64,000 bases of DNA from Nitrosomonas eutropha (lineage in GTDB: Bacteria > Pseudomonadota > Gammaproteobacteria > Burkholderiales > Nitrosomonadaceae). Below are positions 1 through 7,709 of the stretch, piece after piece. The DNA is taken from assembly GCF_900116685.1 (NCBI RefSeq), contig NZ_FPBL01000001.1:1-64000 (forward strand). Direction: 5' to 3'. The position numbers and the translations under genes are program-made. The notes beneath the pieces are model-generated. The model saw nothing but the letters and a program-made list of their open reading frames with translations, was not told where the DNA came from and made no database searches. Positions within the stretch are counted from its first letter, which is position 1, and the number at the start of each line of letters is the position of its first letter.

Positions 1-140
1 CAGCGAACATCGGTTGAATACTCAACCTCACCATCAGGATCAACCCTGAACACACGACCATCATTGAGGACAGGTAAATCGCCACCGATATAATCTTGGC
101 GGATGGTCGCGTAGTCGATGAAAACCGGAGAGATTTCCAT
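1..140 (-). CDS. Filamentous-phage replication initiation protein, N-terminal part (runs off the window)
   Basis: A minus-strand reading frame opens at the ATG complementary to 138-140 and stays open to the window edge. The 46 visible residues begin MEISPVFIDYATIRQDY and continue through a GGDLPV segment. This resembles, from memory, the start of gene II/X-type Rep proteins of filamentous phages, which nick the phage plus-strand origin for rolling-circle replication; their early FIDW-type motif would correspond to FIDYATIRQDY. Its start is 3 nt after the stop of the 143-481 gene, so the two are probably cotranscribed. The divergent repressor at 622-1098 fits an inovirus early region. The catalytic domain lies outside the window, so the family call rests on the N-terminus and context only. 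Confidence 0.5.
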   Translation of the reverse strand, partial: MEISPVFIDYATIRQDYIGGDLPVLNDGRVFRVDPDGEVEYSTDVR

Positions 141-142
141 GA

Positions 143-481
143 CTAAAAACGACCAAAAGTCTCAACAGTGAGACTAACTTTACGTGTTACTGGAACGTAA
201 AGTCTTTTTCGCCCATCGCGCCCCCTTCCCTCAATCGTCGCTAAAGCTCCTCTTTCGGTCTGGAATCGCTCAGTCTCATAATAGAAATCAAGAACGGTAA
301 GAAGGTTAAATATCTGGCCGGGCGGCAGCGAGTTTGTATCGTCAAGCGCAGAGAGGTAGCAGCGGGCGGCGAAGTGATTACCGGGTTTGGTGATGTTGCG
401 CAGCAGAAAGCCGAAAATACTGTACTGCAATGACAATTGATTAAGTGCCGGATATGGCGTAATGCTTGATTCTATTGACAT
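143..481 (-). CDS. Small phage-associated protein of unknown function
   Basis: An open frame of 112 residues starting MSIESSITPYP, placed directly upstream of the partial Rep gene (3 nt gap) and divergent from the repressor. I do not recognise the family. The protein is soluble, without signal peptide or membrane segment, and has a basic patch (GRGRDGRKR, about residues 84-92) that could contact nucleic acid or protein. In filamentous phages a small gene often lies between the operator region and rep, and that position is the only hint of a role. It should be controlled by the operator array at 536-606, which lies just upstream of its start. Confidence 0.55.
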   Translation of the reverse strand: MSIESSITPYPALNQLSLQYSIFGFLLRNITKPGNHFAARCYLSALDDTNSLPPGQIFNLLTVLDFYYETERFQTERGALATIEGRGRDGRKRLYVPVTRKVSLTVETFGRF

Positions 482-535
482 TTCCCCTTCCCATAATAAC
501 CTTGTTGCAAACGAGGCTATTGTTTGATGTAGAAT

Positions 536-606
536 AAACAGTTGGTAATTAAACAGTTAATATTCAAACTGTTCTCGGGGAAAATACCAGTTAAAATTCA
601 AACTGT
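536..606. promoter_or_regulatory. Operator array between divergent phage genes
   Basis: Half-sites AAACAGTT at 536-543 and 551-558 are followed by the reverse complement AAACTGTT at 566-573, each 15 bp after the last. The latter two form a dyad (AACAGTT-N8-AACTGTT, 552-573). A second dyad follows at 588-606 (CAGTT...AAACTG), and ATTCAAACTGT occurs twice (562-572, 596-606). The array fills the gap between the repressor gene and the divergent phage operon, the expected place for a lysogeny operator. The binding protein is inferred, most simply the 622-1098 product. Confidence 0.7.
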
Positions 607-621
607 CAAAGAGAAAAGAAA

Positions 622-1098
622 GTGGACATCAAAACATATATAGAAATAGGTGAGAAAAAGGCCGGAAAGCAAATAGAACTGGCTCGAATACTGGGAGTAA
701 GGGACAGTACGCTAAGACTTGCAAAGACAGGGCACGCTGGACTACCAGCAGCAATTTGCTACCAATTAGCGGAATACATCGGGGAAGAAATCGGAAACGT
801 AGTCGCAGCCAGCAACCTAGTTACCGAAAAAGACGAGAAAAGAAGAAAAGTGTTTGAAGACTACCTGAAGAAATCAGGAGAAAACGCAGCAAGGATGATC
901 GTAGGCGGACTTGTCATTTCCATATTGTCAATGACGCCGCAAGGCCCAGCAGAAGCGGCTTCAAACGGAAAAATTTACGAGAATGTAAATTATACGAAAT
1001 TGTATGTCCATGTTGCTGGCATAAAAACACCGGAGGATTTTCGTTATGTTAAGTCCAAATTGATTGCTGTTTTCTTGATTCTTGGCTGCTCCGAATAG
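622..1098 (+). CDS. Inovirus-type transcriptional repressor (DUF3693-like helix-turn-helix protein)
   Basis: A 158-residue protein starting at GTG. Residues 1-60 resemble short phage helix-turn-helix regulators in which an early K-QIELARILGV helix is followed by a recognition helix (DSTLRLAKTG) and an AICYQLAEYIG segment; DUF3693-type repressors of filamentous phages look like this. A hydrophobic stretch near residues 90-112 (MIVGGLVISILSM) then an alanine-rich piece follow, common in this family. The last ~45 residues look unrelated and may be host or junction sequence read through. It is transcribed away from the Rep operon across the operator array, like rstR and rstA of CTX-type phages. 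Probable role: repression of the phage replication genes. Confidence 0.6.
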   Translation: MDIKTYIEIGEKKAGKQIELARILGVRDSTLRLAKTGHAGLPAAICYQLAEYIGEEIGNVVAASNLVTEKDEKRRKVFEDYLKKSGENAARMIVGGLVISILSMTPQGPAEAASNGKIYENVNYTKLYVHVAGIKTPEDFRYVKSKLIAVFLILGCSE

Positions 1099-1145
1099 AA
1101 CAGGATTATTTGGAGCAGCTTGAGAAATATTTGATTATTCAGAGT

Positions 1146-1703
1146 TTATTTTACACGACTGCGATATTCGCGTGTACGGGTATCAATTTCGATCTTGTCA
1201 CCGATTTCACAAAACAACGGTACCGGCAATTCGAAGCCAGTGACAATTTTAGCTGATTTCATTACCTTACCTGATGTATCACCTTTGATTGCGGGTTCAG
1301 TGTAGATAATTTCGCGTACGACAGAATTCGGCATCTCAACCGAAATAGGTTTGTCGTTATAAAACACAACTTCGCACGGCATGCCGTCTTCCAGAAAACT
1401 GAGTACATCACTCATGGTTTCTTCTTCAACTTCATACTGATTGAACTCGGCGTCCATAAACACATACATGGGGCTGGCATAATACGAGTAGCTCACTTCT
1501 TTTTTCTCCAGCACGACAATATCAAATTTATCGTCTGCCTTGTACGCTGCTTCACCAGGCGATTCTGTCAGCAGATTTTTGTATTTCATTTTCACAACCG
1601 AGGAATTACGCCCGGATTTGGTGAATTCAGTTTTCAGCACAACCATAGGGTCTTTGCCGAGCATAAACACATTGCCTACACGAAGTTCTTGAGCTGTTTT
1701 CAT
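1146..1703 (-). CDS. efp: Elongation factor P
   Basis: 185 residues, the normal EF-P length, starting [13 protein letters not shown] binds between the ribosomal P and E sites and relieves stalling at polyproline stretches. The loop tip reads TKSGRNSS, placing arginine at position 32. This is the subclass modified by arginine rhamnosylation, not the lysine type modified by EpmA/B. The C-terminal OB domain ends in the typical [14 protein letters not shown]-like segment. The enzyme that would rhamnosylate Arg32, EarP, lies 74 bp upstream on the same strand, and that pairing supports both calls. The start ATG at 1703 gives the canonical N-terminus. Confidence 0.98.
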   Translation of the reverse strand: MKTAQELRVGNVFMLGKDPMVVLKTEFTKSGRNSSVVKMKYKNLLTESPGEAAYKADDKFDIVVLEKKEVSYSYYASPMYVFMDAEFNQYEVEEETMSDVLSFLEDGMPCEVVFYNDKPISVEMPNSVVREIIYTEPAIKGDTSGKVMKSAKIVTGFELPVPLFCEIGDKIEIDTRTREYRSRVK

Positions 1704-1777
1704 CTATTCTAATCAATATAAGTCAAGGAAAAAAAAGGATATTATACTTTGACTTCCTTGGTGCAATGAAGAAATAA

Positions 1778-2932
1778 CTACCGGTTTCTGCAAAAATTCA
1801 CTAGATTGGAAGCCAAATCAGGGGCCTGAGCAAGCTGTTCAGCCCAGGCTATAGCATGTTGCTGCAACGCCTTGTGATATCGCCAGAAATTATCCCAGTC
1901 CAGCTGTTCATTATTATTCCAACCTTGATGCAGTGCTCGCAGCGCCTTAGCTGCCTCTTGGACCAATCCCTGACAATAAAGATTCAGAAAAGCCTCAAGT
2001 TTGGGAAGATGCGCATCTTCCTGCTGCAGATAAATTTGCCAGATTACCGGCCGTGCTGCCCATTGCGCACGCATAAAAGAATCCTCGCCCCGCACAAAAT
2101 TACAATCGCACCCCCACAATAAACGGTCATAATTTTCTTGTGACATAAAAGGAATCACCTGCAACACTAGATTACCGCGCTGCACGCTATCCCCTGCTAT
2201 CAGGTGTGATTTTCCTGCCCATGTGGCCGCTTGTCGCGAGGCCACACCTTCCGGCAACAAACATCGCACAGGTGAAGTTGAAGTAACCCATGCTTCCAAC
2301 AAATGGCCAACTGGCGCATGGTCATAGCAAAATAGGGAAACGATAGTTTCGTCAGAAGCAGGAACAGGAATACCCAGTTCATACCACAGTTTTTTCGGAT
2401 CAGATTGCAGGGAATCGCGTTGTGTAAACAACCCTGCCTCCCGTATCACCCCCCCAGTTGCCGCAGCAAAACCAGGAAAAAAGAAATATTTGGTCAATGG
2501 CAGACGCGGATGTGGTGAAGCCAGCCTGTGGCAGCCTTCCACCCATGATTCAGCAGATAAGTACTCCAGGTTGATCCACATGCACTCCGCCCTCTCTTTC
2601 GTATCCGCAGAATCTGCAGCCTGGGATGGAGCCGCAGCCATCGCCGTCACATAATTGGCTGGTAATTCACAGCCGAACGCCTCAATCACGACATCTGCCG
2701 GAACAAGATCCGGAAACGGCTTAGCCCAATGTAGAATCTGTATGTTCCGGATATGCTGAACTGTCAGATTGCTATCAATCTCCGGATAAATTCGCTGTAA
2801 TGACCCTAAATCATCCACCAGCAAACGCACTGTCATGCCAAATTCTGTAGCCAACTGACATGCTAGGCGCCAGCAAACGCCAACATCGCCATAGTTATCA
2901 ACGACATGACAGAAAATATCCCAGCGCACCAT
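1778..2932 (-). CDS. earP: EF-P arginine 32 rhamnosyltransferase EarP
   Basis: 384 residues from the ATG at 2932 (MVRWDIFCHVVDNYGDVGV). A longer frame opens at 2980, but its 16 extra residues do not belong to the family and would invade the divergent neighbour. The opening WDIFCHVVDNYGD-GVCWRLA is characteristic of EarP (formerly DUF2331), a GT-B inverting glycosyltransferase that transfers rhamnose from dTDP-rhamnose to Arg32 of EF-P. The late segment LWGCDCNFVRGEDSF matches the conserved C-terminal donor-binding region. It precedes efp in the same direction, the usual genomic pairing. It acts in the cytoplasm and is needed for full EF-P activity. Confidence 0.95.
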   Translation of the reverse strand: MVRWDIFCHVVDNYGDVGVCWRLACQLATEFGMTVRLLVDDLGSLQRIYPEIDSNLTVQHIRNIQILHWAKPFPDLVPADVVIEAFGCELPANYVTAMAAAPSQAADSADTKERAECMWINLEYLSAESWVEGCHRLASPHPRLPLTKYFFFPGFAAATGGVIREAGLFTQRDSLQSDPKKLWYELGIPVPASDETIVSLFCYDHAPVGHLLEAWVTSTSPVRCLLPEGVASRQAATWAGKSHLIAGDSVQRGNLVLQVIPFMSQENYDRLLWGCDCNFVRGEDSFMRAQWAARPVIWQIYLQQEDAHLPKLEAFLNLYCQGLVQEAAKALRALHQGWNNNEQLDWDNFWRYHKALQQHAIAWAEQLAQAPDLASNLVNFCRNR

Positions 2933-3069
2933 TTTACTTTTCTTCAACCAGATAAGTTGCAGCATTACCTTGTTTGACATTCCGGAAATTTCCCGATACG
3001 TTCAGTTTTCATCAAACGAATCACCCCTTACCTTCCATTTATCTTGCTGTTTCTGCCGGAAATATGCCA

Positions 3070-4071
3070 ATGAAAATTACCTTTTTCAGCACCCAACCGT
3101 ATGACCGTGAATCATTCCTCAAACATCAAGCCGATTCGCGCCTTGAACTTGTTTTTCTGGAAGAAAAATTGACCGAGCACACTGTATCTCTCGCCAGAGG
3201 AAGTGAGGTGGTTTGTGTTTTCGTCAATGATATACTCAATGAAAATGTCATTCGCCAGCTTTCTCAATTGAATATCCAGCTCATCGCCCTGCGCTGTGCC
3301 GGCTTTAATAACGTGGATCTCAAAGCAGCTCGGGCGTGTAATATCAAGGTAGTACGGGTTCCGGCTTACTCCCCTCACGCTGTGGCAGAACATGCACTGG
3401 CAATGATCATGACGCTTAACCGTAAAACGCACAAAGCGTATAACCGTGTCCGCGAACATAATTTTTCGTTGAACGGCTTGCTTGGTTTCGATCTCTACAA
3501 AAAAACAGTAGGCGTTATTGGTACCGGCCATATCGGGGAAGTATTTTGCCGCATCCTGCACGGCCTGGGCTGCAACATCCTGGCCTGTGATCCGATAAAA
3601 AAATCTGCTGTGGAAGCAATGGGCATTCCGTATGTCTCCACGAGCGAGCTCTTCCCCCAATGCGATATTCTCTCGCTGCACTGCCCACTGAATGAAGCAA
3701 CGCGCTATCTCATCAACAGCGAAACAATTGCACAAATGAAAGCAGGTATCATGCTGATCAACACCAGCCGTGGCGGGTTGATCGACACCAAAACCGTGAT
3801 CGCCGGGTTAAAAACAGGAAAAATCGGTTATCTGGGTATTGATGTCTACGAACAGGAAGCCGATCTGTTTTTCCAGAACCTCTCTGAACAGATCCTCCAT
3901 GATGACACTATCGCCCGGCTCATGACCTTTCCCAACGTCCTGATCACTGCACACCAAGGGTTTTTCACCCAGGAAGCACTGGATCAGATTGCCCTCACAA
4001 CACTGGATAACGTAAGGCAGTTTATAGAGGGAGAGGTGCTAATTAATGAAGTCGGTAAAAATAATGGATAA
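3070..4071 (+). CDS. ldhA: D-2-hydroxyacid dehydrogenase (D-lactate dehydrogenase type)
   Basis: 333 residues from ATG 3070 (MKITFFSTQPYDR), the family's usual start; an upstream frame to 2974 would overlap the earP leader and is rejected. The fold is that of NAD-dependent D-isomer 2-hydroxyacid dehydrogenases: a GVIGTGHIGEVF Rossmann motif near residue 150, the substrate/catalytic Arg in NTSRGGLID, and the catalytic His in the late ITAHQGFFT segment. This profile matches fermentative D-lactate dehydrogenases, which reduce pyruvate to D-lactate. In a chemolithotroph it may handle redox balance at low oxygen. Specificity cannot be read from sequence alone, so another 2-keto acid is possible. 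Confidence 0.88.
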   Translation: MKITFFSTQPYDRESFLKHQADSRLELVFLEEKLTEHTVSLARGSEVVCVFVNDILNENVIRQLSQLNIQLIALRCAGFNNVDLKAARACNIKVVRVPAYSPHAVAEHALAMIMTLNRKTHKAYNRVREHNFSLNGLLGFDLYKKTVGVIGTGHIGEVFCRILHGLGCNILACDPIKKSAVEAMGIPYVSTSELFPQCDILSLHCPLNEATRYLINSETIAQMKAGIMLINTSRGGLIDTKTVIAGLKTGKIGYLGIDVYEQEADLFFQNLSEQILHDDTIARLMTFPNVLITAHQGFFTQEALDQIALTTLDNVRQFIEGEVLINEVGKNNG

Positions 4072-4190
4072 CTTTTCAATATCCGCCTATGGTTTGTATG
4101 GGAGTCAATATACTGCAAGGCTTCGAATGCCATCGGCCTGCAACTTGATTAGAAATTGTGGTATCAAAAAAATGGATAAAAAATTTCCAA

Positions 4191-5450
4191 TTACAATAGC
4201 CGGAAAGACAGCGCTGCAATGAGGGTAGGCAGCAATGCAAACAGCAGTAATCTGAATGGGTGCACTGCTTCATCATCGAAGTAGTTGCGCAGAATAGTTA
4301 CCCCTGCCGGGTTCGGGGCATTGGCAATGACAGTTAAACCGCCTCCTGTCACTGCTCCACTGGCCAGGGCATATTTATGGCTGTCGGATAACCCTTCAAC
4401 CAGTGAACCCAGATAGGTCAGCGCAGCGTTGTCAGTAAAAGCGGTCAGAATGGTTGCACCCAGAAACATCTGATCACTGGTCATACTCATCAATACCGGC
4501 TGCAGCCACCATTGCTGCTGGCCACCCAGTACCACCAGCCCAGCCAGAAAAAAAGCCACCAGTAATCCTTCACGCAAGATTAAACGATCCTGATAATGCT
4601 GATAGGCATGAGCAATTCCCAGAAAAAAGAGGAACAGCCCCATAAACATCGCGGGATGGTGAGAAAAAATCACGATACCTACGAGAAAAGCCAGATGGAT
4701 ACATGTCAGGGCAAACGGAACAGTATCACTACGGTTACTTTCTGTTTCTGGCAGCAATCGCAGTTCTTCGCGGAACAGCAGTGTCGTACATAAGGCATTT
4801 ATAACAACGGCAACAACTGCTTTCCAGCCGAATGTTGACAGCATGAACATGGTATCCCAGCCCCATTTTCCGGCTACCATCAGAATCGGAGGAGCGGCAA
4901 AGTGTGTGAGTGTGCCACCAATAGAAATATTCACAAATAGCACGGCCAACGTGGCGTACTTCATATGTGTGGTAATACCCTTCACGAAGATACGTTCTGC
5001 CAGGATCAGTGCAGCCAGTGTCATGGCCGCCGGCTCGGTAATGAATGAGCCGAGCAAAGGAACCAGTGTTAACACGGTAAAGTAAAATCCCATGCTACCC
5101 GGCAAGGGTATGATACGGGCGAAAAAATCCACAGCAATCGTTGCTGTCCGCAGGATTGGGCGAGTTCCAGCGACCACCATAATGGCAAACACGAACATCG
5201 GCTCAGTGAAATTGCGTGAATCAATGTAATGTATTGCTGCTTTTTCACTATCGGCAATAAACAGCATGACAACCAGTACCATCGCCCAGAAGCCAAACAC
5301 CACTTCCACTTCACCCAGCAAATGCCACAGCCCGGCGTGAGTCGGCTGGATAGAGGCCAATCGCTTGAAAAAACCGGTAGTAAACGTGTGCAAAATAGCC
5401 AGGACAAACAATATCGTACCCATCAACTCCACAGCAGTCGGTGTCATCAT
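4191..5450 (-). CDS. Putative Na+/H+ antiporter family membrane protein
   Basis: 419 residues, strongly hydrophobic with about eleven to twelve membrane segments. It resembles the putative Na+/H+ antiporter family PF07399 of the ion transporter superfamily. Acid-containing membrane motifs such as ITEPAAMTLAALILAER and LTAFTDNAALTYLGS recall the paired-repeat DN/EP motifs of NhaD-like and arsenite-type transporters. It probably exchanges Na+ for H+ across the inner membrane for pH or sodium homeostasis. It lies just downstream of prfB (16 bp gap, same strand) and may share its transcript. Substrate is inferred from the family. Confidence 0.8.
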   Translation of the reverse strand: MMTPTAVELMGTILFVLAILHTFTTGFFKRLASIQPTHAGLWHLLGEVEVVFGFWAMVLVVMLFIADSEKAAIHYIDSRNFTEPMFVFAIMVVAGTRPILRTATIAVDFFARIIPLPGSMGFYFTVLTLVPLLGSFITEPAAMTLAALILAERIFVKGITTHMKYATLAVLFVNISIGGTLTHFAAPPILMVAGKWGWDTMFMLSTFGWKAVVAVVINALCTTLLFREELRLLPETESNRSDTVPFALTCIHLAFLVGIVIFSHHPAMFMGLFLFFLGIAHAYQHYQDRLILREGLLVAFFLAGLVVLGGQQQWWLQPVLMSMTSDQMFLGATILTAFTDNAALTYLGSLVEGLSDSHKYALASGAVTGGGLTVIANAPNPAGVTILRNYFDDEAVHPFRLLLFALLPTLIAALSFRLL

Positions 5451-5466
5451 TTTCGTATCATGGGCG

Positions 5467-6571
5467 TTATACGCCTTGCTTTAAACTGGCTTCGATAAAC
5501 ACATCTAAATCCCCATCCAGCACTGCCTGGGTATTGCCAATCTCGATATTGGTGCGCAAATCCTTGATGCGGGATTGATCCAGAACATAGGAGCGAATCT
5601 GGTGCCCCCAGCCGATGTCAGTTTTGGAATCTTCGACGGCCTGCTTGGTTTCATTGCGCTTTCTCAATTCCGCTTCATACAGGCGGGATTTCAACACTGT
5701 CATAGCATCGGCACGGTTCCGATGCTGAGAGCGTCCGCTCTGGCATTGAACAACGATCCCGGTTGGAATATGCGTGATTCTGACAGCTGAATCAGTTTTG
5801 TTGATGTGCTGCCCACCCGCCCCGGAAGCGCGATAGGTATCCACTCGCAGATCCGCCGGGTTGATATCGATTTCTATACTGTCATCTACTTCCGGATAGA
5901 CAAATACACTGGCAAAGGAAGTATGCCGACGATTTCCTGAATCAAAAGGAGATTTACGTACCAGCCGGTGAACACCGGTTTCCGTGCGCAAGTAACCATA
6001 CGCATATTCACCGCTTACTTTAATTGTCGCACTCTTGATACCGGCCACATCACCGGGAGATTCTTCCAGCAATTCCACTGCCAGGCCACGTCGTTCACAA
6101 TAATGTAAATACATTCTTTCCAGCATCGATGCCCAGTCCTGTGCTTCGGTTCCACCAGAACCGGATTGAATATCAATGAAACAGTTATTGGGATCCATCG
6201 GATCTGAAAACATCCGGTGAAACTCCATTTCTTCCACAGTTCTGGCAAGTCCCGCTACATCCTCGGAAATACTGTGCAAAGTTTCATCATCGCTTTCTTC
6301 CTGAGCGATCTGCAGCAATTCATGCGCATCCTGTAACTGGCGATCAATCGATTGCAGGGTAAATACGATATTTTCCAGGGATTTTTTTTCTCGCCCTAAT
6401 TCCTGGGCACGTGCCGGGTCATTCCAGATGGCAGGATCTTCAGATTGACGCTCAAGCTCTGTCAGTCGTACTTGCTTGGCATCAAAGTCAAAGATACCTC
6501 CGTAAAATTTCACCCCTGTGCTTTAAATCATCCACCTGTCCGGTCAGAGCATTAATGTGTTCAGCTTCCAT
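5467..6571 (-). CDS. prfB: Peptide chain release factor 2, with programmed +1 frameshift
   Basis: RF2 ends translation at UGA and UAA. The zero frame starts at ATG 6571 and encodes 27 residues ([12 protein letters not shown]...) up to an in-frame TGA at 6488-6490. Translation then continues in the +1 frame (FDAKQVRL...) for about 340 residues to 5467, giving about 367 in all, the family size. The shift site CTT-TGA-C is preceded by an internal Shine-Dalgarno-like CGGAGG, the same architecture as E. coli prfB autoregulation. The tripeptide SPF (in VRKSPFDSG), which reads the stop codon, and the hydrolysis motif GGQ (GAGGQHINK) are both present. A naive annotation would start the gene at 6513 and lose the N-terminus. 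Confidence 0.97.
6487..6502 (-). promoter_or_regulatory. prfB programmed frameshift site
   Basis: Read on the minus strand the site is CGGAGGTATCTTTGAC: a Shine-Dalgarno-like GGAGG three bases before CTT, then TGA followed by C, the weak termination context. Low RF2 lets the ribosome slip +1 and make full-length RF2, so the protein controls its own synthesis. This mechanism is established for the family; here the site is seen directly. Confidence 0.95.
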
Positions 6572-6624
6572 GGCAGTATCTCACCCAAAACCGTTGATTA
6601 TACTGCAAGTCGAATTGGTACATA

Positions 6625-6770
6625 AATCAAGGATAAGCTTCCTTGGCTCTTTTAGAGATAACCCATAATTTTGAGCAAGTTTAACTTCTGGCTCCAACCA
6701 GAATTTTGCTTCCCCGTTTTGTCCATGAACATGGATCTGTATTCTGGGCTCCTCTCTGGAAAAGAAATAA
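6625..6770 (-). pseudogene. Degenerate DUF4160 gene remnant
   Basis: This stretch is a diverged copy of the C-terminal two-thirds of the intact DUF4160 gene at 11547-11786. Shared runs include CCATAATTTTGAGCAAGTTTAA and, at the other end, CTCCTCTCTGGAAAAGAAATAAAA. The homology stops at AAATAAAACTGGAA, exactly where the intact locus carries a similar short direct repeat (AAATAAAACCGGAA at the gene, AGAAAACTGGAA at 11829). The start codon and N-terminus are therefore missing, apparently by deletion between the two repeats. No usable frame remains. The partner DUF2442 gene is not present here. Confidence 0.75.
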
Positions 6771-6810
6771 AACTGGAATCAATAACATTTGACGGTTTGC
6801 TCTTAATTTT
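6769..6810. repeat. TA-island spacer repeat, copy 1 (partial)
   Basis: AAAACTGGAATCAATAACATTTG followed by a diverged tail. It is the left part of a ~60-bp sequence repeated at 7611, 9861, 10627 and 11831, always in the same orientation. It joins the DUF4160 remnant to the relBE-like module. Confidence 0.6.
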
Positions 6811-6874
6811 ACAAGACTATTATAAAGACCTATAATTTGGTCTTGTTATTCCTCTTAATCTTCTGATCAAAGCC

Positions 6875-7123
6875 ATGCCAAATAAAATACTTACTGAAAT
6901 TGCAGCCAGTATCTCCGAACTTAAAGCCAACCCGATGAAGGTCGTGGCCAGCGGCAAAGGCATGCCCATCGCTGTGCTAAACCACAACGAACCCGCTTTT
7001 TACTGCATACCTGCCGCTGCCTACGAAGCAATGATAGAACTACTCGATGACATCGAACTACTAAAAATTGTGAAAGAGCGTATAGACGAACCCAGCGTTA
7101 AAGTCTCGCTCGATGACCTATAA
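6875..7123 (+). CDS. Type II antitoxin, Phd/YefM (StbD/RelB-like) family
   Basis: 82 residues. The N-terminal part (ILTEIAASISELKANPMKVV, then PIAVLNHNEPAFYCIPA) has the Phd/YefM DNA-binding and dimerisation pattern found in StbD-type antitoxins, and the acidic C-terminus (about 60-82) would wrap the toxin. It overlaps the downstream toxin start by 11 nt (ATG inside the last codons), the usual translational coupling. The product should neutralise the toxin and repress its own promoter, which would lie in 6800-6874. The pair looks complete, unlike several of its neighbours. Confidence 0.88.
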   Translation: MPNKILTEIAASISELKANPMKVVASGKGMPIAVLNHNEPAFYCIPAAAYEAMIELLDDIELLKIVKERIDEPSVKVSLDDL

Positions 7124-7409
7124 ACTGGAATTTAAAAAATCTGCCCTTAAGGAATGGAAAAAGCTCGATCGTACTACCAAAGAACAATTCAAGAAAAAAC
7201 TCAAGGAAAGATTGGAAAATCCTCATATACATTCGGCAGCTTTGTCTGGAGCCAAAAACATATACAAAATCAAATTGCGGCGACTTGGCTACCGCCTCGT
7301 GTATACCGTTGAAGATCAAACGATTACAGTAACTGTCATCGCTATTGGCAAACGCGACCGCAATGAAATTTACGCTATCGCTTTATCACGATTGCGTAGC
7401 AAATACTGA
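7113..7409 (+). CDS. RelE/StbE-type toxin
   Basis: 98 residues, the usual RelE/StbE length. The pattern YKLEFKKSALKEWKKLD, a helical KEQFKKKLKERL region, a core IYKIKLRRLGYRLVY, then a TVTVIAIGKRDRNEIY strand-helix is typical of RelE superfamily ribosome-dependent mRNA interferases. The basic residues in the core strand (KIKLRR) and near the C-terminus (GKRDR) match the mRNA-binding and catalytic surface. The gene starts inside the antitoxin. Cleavage of translated mRNA is the family's role; activity here is untested. Confidence 0.88.
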   Translation: MTYKLEFKKSALKEWKKLDRTTKEQFKKKLKERLENPHIHSAALSGAKNIYKIKLRRLGYRLVYTVEDQTITVTVIAIGKRDRNEIYAIALSRLRSKY

Positions 7410-7421
7410 AATGCAAGCATA

Positions 7422-7516
7422 GGATGACGGTAAAAAGATCCCGTCTTTGTGGAGTAACTTGTCATTGCGAGGAAGCATAGCTGACGTGGCAACCCAGTAG
7501 TTGGGAAGCAATCCAG
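7422..7516. repeat. REP-like repeat segment
   Basis: This contains GTCATTGCGAGGAAGC...GAAGCAATCCAG, the REP-like palindromic family found across 7.4-16.5 kb. The whole ~95-bp segment, starting at GATGACGGTAAAAAGA, recurs with few differences at 12148-12241. It lies between the relE-like toxin stop and spacer repeat copy 2. Confidence 0.75.
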
Positions 7517-7610
7517 CACAACTATTACAACAGAGAAAATCAGTAATTTTGCGCATTATTATTACCGTGGTTTTCAAATCATTGCGCTGCTAATGGTTTA
7601 AAACCAAGGA

Positions 7611-7669
7611 AGCTGGAATTAGTTAACATCTCTGATAGCCTATTTATTCAAGATCTGGCCCCGGTTTCC
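7611..7669. repeat. TA-island spacer repeat, copy 2
   Basis: AGCTGGAATTAGTTAACATC, then ATTCAAGATCTGGCCCCGGTTT. The homology to 10533-10690 extends back through 7516, so about 150 bp are duplicated between the spaces before vapC and before the HI1420-like gene. It holds no reading frame. Confidence 0.65.
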
Positions 7670-7709
7670 GCACTTTTCAGCGAAATATTAAAGGGCTCGT
7701 GGAGATTCT

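Noticed and set aside
2974-3069. N-terminal extension of the lactate dehydrogenase-like gene
   Set aside because: The family starts at MKI; the extension runs over the earP leader and has no RBS.
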